Shown: positions 5,866 to 8,989 of the stretch, piece after piece | How the letters are laid out: each line of letters opens with the position of its first letter | Position numbering within the stretch: position 1 is the stretch's first letter | From: Betaproteobacteria bacterium | Lineage (GTDB): Bacteria > Pseudomonadota > Gammaproteobacteria > Burkholderiales > Casimicrobiaceae | DNA: 8,989 nt | Assembly (NCBI GenBank): GCA_005888955.1 | Contig: VBCS01000235.1 | Span: 1,151 to 10,139, forward strand | Direction: 5' to 3' | The notes under the pieces: generated by a model | The model's database searches: none | What the model saw: the letters and a program-made list of their open reading frames with translations, nothing else | What the model was told of the DNA's origin: nothing | Program-made: the position numbers and the translations under genes

Positions 5866-6705
5866 CTAGCGCGACGACGGGCTTGCAGCGAGGCGTGCGA
5901 CGGTTGTATCAATAAGATGCCGCGAAATGCTGACCGGGTTCGGCAGCTGCGGCAGCGCATCGATCGGGAACCAGCCAGCCTCGACGATCTCGTCGTCGCA
6001 GGGACGCATGTCCCCGCCGGCGTATTCGGCCGTGTAGGCGATCATCAGCGAATGCGGGAACGGCCAGGACTGACTGGCGACGTATTGCAGACGATCGACC
6101 TCGACGCCGACTTCCTCGCGCACTTCGCGATGGATGCAATCCTCGATCGACTCGCCCGGCTCCACGAATCCGGCGAGCGCGCTGTACATCGCTTGCGGAA
6201 AGCGGTTGGCGCGGGCGAGCAGCAGTTCCCGACCACGCGTCACCAGGACCATCATTGCCGGCGATACGCGCGGGTAGACGACATGCCCGCAGACGGGACA
6301 CTCCTTCGCCCGCTCGCCGGCCCTGTTGTGCAACCGCGCCCCGCAGCGTCCGCAGAACTGATGGCTGCGATCCCATTCGACGATCTGGAAGGCGCGACCG
6401 GCAAGCGCGAGCAGTGGATCGGGTACCTGGAGGAAGAGCGTGCGCAACCCGCGCCATTGGCAGCCTGCGGGTTCGGGGGTGTCCGCCGCGACGCGGATCG
6501 CCATGCAATCGATGCCCTCGAGGCGTCCGAGATAATGCCTTGCGCCGTCGATGGACAGGCGCGTGAAGTCGGTGAAAGTCGGAAGTGTCGGGGGCTCGCC
6601 GGCGCGGACGAGAATCTTATCGTCGCGCCAGACGAAGCACACCGCGTCGGCGGCAAGCTCCGGCGGCGCGGTAAAAGCCGGCTCGAAGCCGGCCGGGGTG
6701 TTCAT
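5866..6705 (-). CDS. nudC: NADH pyrophosphatase (Nudix; NAD-RNA decapping enzyme)
   Basis: NudC hydrolyses NADH or NAD+ to NMN(H) and AMP and removes NAD caps from RNA. The 279-residue product, counted from ATG 6705, has the N-terminal NudC domain, then a zinc ribbon CGRC...CPVC (Cys118, 121, 136, 139). The Nudix box begins GFVEPGE (179-185) and ends REVREEVGV (193-201), so all catalytic glutamates are present. The NudC signature SQPWPFPxS appears as SQSWPFPHS (211-219), with Ser in place of the first Pro. ATG 6705 is chosen because AGG lies seven bases upstream; GTG 6711 would add two residues. The start is 21 bases after the stop of the substrate-binding protein gene, so coupling is possible, though no metabolic link between them is evident. 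The identification is secure. Confidence 0.95.
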   Translation of the reverse strand: MNTPAGFEPAFTAPPELAADAVCFVWRDDKILVRAGEPPTLPTFTDFTRLSIDGARHYLGRLEGIDCMAIRVAADTPEPAGCQWRGLRTLFLQVPDPLLALAGRAFQIVEWDRSHQFCGRCGARLHNRAGERAKECPVCGHVVYPRVSPAMMVLVTRGRELLLARANRFPQAMYSALAGFVEPGESIEDCIHREVREEVGVEVDRLQYVASQSWPFPHSLMIAYTAEYAGGDMRPCDDEIVEAGWFPIDALPQLPNPVSISRHLIDTTVARLAASPSSR

Positions 6706-6726
6706 CCGCACGCCTGAGGCACCGTG

Positions 6727-7860
6727 TCAGCGCAGGAAGCGCTCATCCTTGCCGATGACGGTGAGCTCGACGAACCTCGATCCACTGTGGTCAGTCGGGG
6801 TGAAGCTGACGGTGAAGCCACCGACGTCGAAGTCGCGAATCTGCTCCATGGTGCCGATGAATTTCTCGCGCGTCAGCTCGGATCCCGTGCGGCGCAGGCC
6901 CTCGACGAGCACCTTGGCGGAGATGAAGCCTTCGAGGCTGGTGAAGGAATACTCCTGTTTGCCGGTCGACGCCTCGAGCAGCTGCTGGTAGTCCTTGACC
7001 ACTCGCGCGGAAAGATTCCATGGGAACGGCACGACCTGCGAGATGCCCACTCCGCGCCCTGCCGGCCCGGCTTCATGCGCCAGCGCCCTGCTGCCGACGA
7101 AGGACACGTTCATGAACTGTGGATTGTACCCCGCGGCGCGCATCGCCTTGATGAACGCGGCGCAGGACTTGTACGCCGAGATCATCACTACGCCCTGAGG
7201 TTCGGGCTTGCCGATCGCCTTCACCGCGGCGGCGACGTCGGTCGTATTGCGCTCGACCGTTCCGGTGGCGACGATCTTCATGCCACGCTTCTGCATCGCG
7301 CGCTCGACGCCGGCCAGGCCCGCCTTGCCGTAGTCGTCGTTCTGGTAGAAGACGGCGATCTTGTCCAGCGTCTGCCCGACGAGCTGGCCGACGATCTTCT
7401 CGGTCTCGTCGTAATAGCTCGCGCGGATGTTGAAGATGTAGTGGTTCAGCGGATTGCGCAACGATTCCGCGCCGGTGAATGGTCCGACGAAGGGTACGCG
7501 TGCCGCGGTGAAGATCGGCTTCGATGCGTTCGACGTCGGCGTGCCGACGTAGCCGAAGAGCAGGAACACACCGTCGTCGATCAGCTTTTTCGTATTAGCG
7601 GCGGCGCGGTCGCTCTCGTACCCATCGTCGAGCGAGCGCAGCTCGATCTTGCGCCCGTGGACACCGCCCGACGCGTTGACCTGCTGGAAGTATGCCATCG
7701 CGCCTGCCCGCATTTCGGTGCCCAGTTCGGAGGCGGGACCGGAAAACGCCGCAGACTGGCCAATGAGAATCGTCGTCGCAGTAACGCCTGGTTCCGCGCC
7801 GGCGCCAAATGCCGTCGCGGCTGCAAGGATGCCGCCGACCCACCTCCATGCGCTGCTCAT
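6727..7860 (-). CDS. ABC transporter substrate-binding protein, branched-chain amino acid (LivK-like) family
   Basis: This is a periplasmic solute-binding protein of the type I fold used by LIV-type ABC importers. The 377-residue product begins with a signal peptide (MSSAWRWVGGILAAATAFG, cleavage near GAGA-EP). It then has the family's typical opening, TILIGQSAAFSGPASELG, and NASGGVHGRKIEL, the usual turn before the second strand. DDGYESDRAAANTKKLI and FGYVGTPTS follow, the latter in the ligand cleft. Length is normal. ATG 7860 is preceded by AGAAGG. No permease or ATPase gene is visible, and the ligand cannot be told from sequence; this family also binds aromatic acids, amides and other small molecules. 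It lies 34 bases downstream of a molybdenum hydroxylase gene, so the imported compound might be that enzyme's substrate, which is an inference. Confidence 0.92.
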   Translation of the reverse strand: MSSAWRWVGGILAAATAFGAGAEPGVTATTILIGQSAAFSGPASELGTEMRAGAMAYFQQVNASGGVHGRKIELRSLDDGYESDRAAANTKKLIDDGVFLLFGYVGTPTSNASKPIFTAARVPFVGPFTGAESLRNPLNHYIFNIRASYYDETEKIVGQLVGQTLDKIAVFYQNDDYGKAGLAGVERAMQKRGMKIVATGTVERNTTDVAAAVKAIGKPEPQGVVMISAYKSCAAFIKAMRAAGYNPQFMNVSFVGSRALAHEAGPAGRGVGISQVVPFPWNLSARVVKDYQQLLEASTGKQEYSFTSLEGFISAKVLVEGLRRTGSELTREKFIGTMEQIRDFDVGGFTVSFTPTDHSGSRFVELTVIGKDERFLR

Positions 7861-7894
7861 CGAGCCTTCTTCTCTTTTGCGTTATTTTCTGCGA

Positions 7895-8989
7895 TTACGC
7901 CAGGGTGAGCGGCAACGATCTCAGGCGCTTGCCTGTCGCGGCGGCTAGCGCGTTGGCGACGGCCGGCGCGACGACGGGCGTTCCCGGCTCGCCTACGCCC
8001 GTCGGATTCTCCGTCGACGCCACGATGTACACCTCGACCTTCGGCATTTCGTTGATGCGCAGCGGCGGGTAGTCGTGGAAGTTCGACTGCTCGACGATGC
8101 CGTCCTTGAGCGTGATCGCGCTGTGCAATGCGGCCGCGAGACCGAAGCCGATGCCGCCTTCCATTTGCGCGCGGATCACATCGGGGTTGACGGCAATGCC
8201 GCAGTCGACCGCGCACACGACGCGGTCCACCGTGAACGTGCCGTCCTTCTTCACCGATACTTCGGCGACCTGCGCGACGTAGGTGTCGAACGACTTGTGC
8301 ACGGCGATGCCGCGTCCACGCTTCTCGCCGCTCTTGCCTGCGGACAGCGGCTTGCCCCAGCCGGCCTTTTCGGCGGCGAGGTCGAGCACGCCCACATATC
8401 TCGGCTCTTTGGTGAGCAGCGCGCGGCGATACTCGACGGGATCCTTTTTTGCGGCGGCCGCCAGCTCGTCGATGAACGTCTCCGTCGAATACGCAGTGTG
8501 CGTCGAGCCCACCGAGCGCCACCACAGCACCGGGACGCCGACCCTGGGCGAATGCAGGTCGACTTTCAGGTTCGCAATCGCGTAGGGAAGGTTCTGGGCG
8601 CCTTCGACACTGGTAGCGTCGATGCCGTCCCGGATCATAATCGGCTCGAACGGCGTGCCGGCCTGGATCGCCTGACCGACGATCCGGTGCTCCCACGCAA
8701 CGATGTTTCCGCTCGCATCGAGACCCGCCTTCAATGTGTGGTAATACGCCGGCCGATAGAAGCCGGCGCGCATGTCGTCCTCGCGCGTCCAGACGAGCTT
8801 GATCGGAATGCCCGTCTTACCCGTCGCCGCAACCGCTTTGGCGATGGCGGCCGTCTCGACCAGGTAATCGGAAACCGGATTGGCCCGCCGACCGAAGCTG
8901 CCGCCTGCGAAGAGCTGGTTGATGAAGACCTGCTCGGGCTTCAGGCCGACCGCCTGCGCGACGTTCATCTGATCGACCGTGTGAAACTG
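7895..8989 (-). CDS. Molybdenum hydroxylase large subunit (xanthine dehydrogenase / aldehyde oxidase family), 5' part outside the window
   Basis: This is the C-terminal 364 codons of a molybdopterin-binding subunit; the frame stays open to the window's right edge, before Met at 8968, so the gene continues beyond it. These enzymes hydroxylate aromatic heterocycles or aldehydes using Mo-molybdopterin cytosine dinucleotide. Visible motifs are FINQLFAGGSFGRR near the start, PVLWWRSVGSTHTAYSTE, RGRGIAVHKSFDTYVAQVAEVS, DCGIAVNPD and the near-terminal GVGEPGTPVVAPAVANA, whose Glu is the general base in this family. The WWRSVG and GGSFGRR forms resemble isoquinoline 1-oxidoreductase beta subunits rather than classical xanthine dehydrogenase. 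It ends RLRSLPLTLA, as expected for a full C-terminus. The small 2Fe-2S subunit should lie upstream or elsewhere. The precise substrate is unknown. Confidence 0.93.
   Translation of the reverse strand, partial: QFHTVDQMNVAQAVGLKPEQVFINQLFAGGSFGRRANPVSDYLVETAAIAKAVAATGKTGIPIKLVWTREDDMRAGFYRPAYYHTLKAGLDASGNIVAWEHRIVGQAIQAGTPFEPIMIRDGIDATSVEGAQNLPYAIANLKVDLHSPRVGVPVLWWRSVGSTHTAYSTETFIDELAAAAKKDPVEYRRALLTKEPRYVGVLDLAAEKAGWGKPLSAGKSGEKRGRGIAVHKSFDTYVAQVAEVSVKKDGTFTVDRVVCAVDCGIAVNPDVIRAQMEGGIGFGLAAALHSAITLKDGIVEQSNFHDYPPLRINEMPKVEVYIVASTENPTGVGEPGTPVVAPAVANALAAATGKRLRSLPLTLA

Noticed and set aside
5116..6717. Long open frame of 533 codons on the + strand
   Set aside because: It runs antisense to the TPR and nudC genes, both of which have clear family motifs. 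Its product is Arg-rich and has no recognisable domain; such frames are expected in high-GC DNA.
6724..7908. Open frame of 394 codons on the + strand
   Set aside because: It is antisense to the substrate-binding protein, which has a signal peptide and family motifs. The + strand product looks like a shadow translation.

Overview
The window is high-GC, densely coding DNA. PurF, LpxH, NudC and the cyclophilin/TPR/LpxH neighbourhood look like those of a Gram-negative betaproteobacterium (Burkholderiales or a related order). This placement comes from recalled protein resemblance and gene order, not from a search.

Left part, + strand (1-2957): purF, first enzyme of purine synthesis, is followed by a compact regulatory leader. 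The leader has a sigma70-type promoter (TTGACC-17-TAGAGT), a SAM-II riboswitch whose first stem starts at the expected transcription start, a small hairpin, and an intrinsic terminator just before the next start codon. The leader controls a PLP-dependent sulfur amino acid enzyme of the cystathionine gamma-synthase / methionine gamma-lyase family. That gene carries an in-frame amber codon at position 347 of 413, and the rest of the family's C-terminus continues uninterrupted after it.

Middle, - strand (2990-6705): reading leftwards on the minus strand are nudC (NADH pyrophosphatase), an exported TPR protein, a periplasmic cyclophilin (ppiA-like), a duplicated C-terminal fragment of that cyclophilin, a cytoplasmic cyclophilin (ppiB) with a ten-residue internal deletion, and lpxH (lipid A synthesis). 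The fragment comes from a 254-bp tandem duplication. The duplication placed a copy of the ppiB ribosome binding site and start codon directly in frame with the last 79 codons of ppiA. The two units differ at 16 positions, of which 12 are silent. lpxH ends inside a GTAG-headed, REP-like palindrome that separates it from the convergent methionine-type gene.

Right part, - strand (6727-8989): a periplasmic substrate-binding protein of the branched-chain amino acid ABC family follows the C-terminal 364 codons of a molybdenum hydroxylase large subunit, whose 5' end lies beyond the window. All minus-strand genes are closely spaced and could be read from one or a few promoters.

I saw no CRISPR array, tRNA, rRNA, insertion sequence or phage gene. 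No stretch longer than 300 bases lacks a gene. The points most worth following are the intact riboswitch in front of an interrupted gene and the new small open frame made by the cyclophilin tandem duplication.
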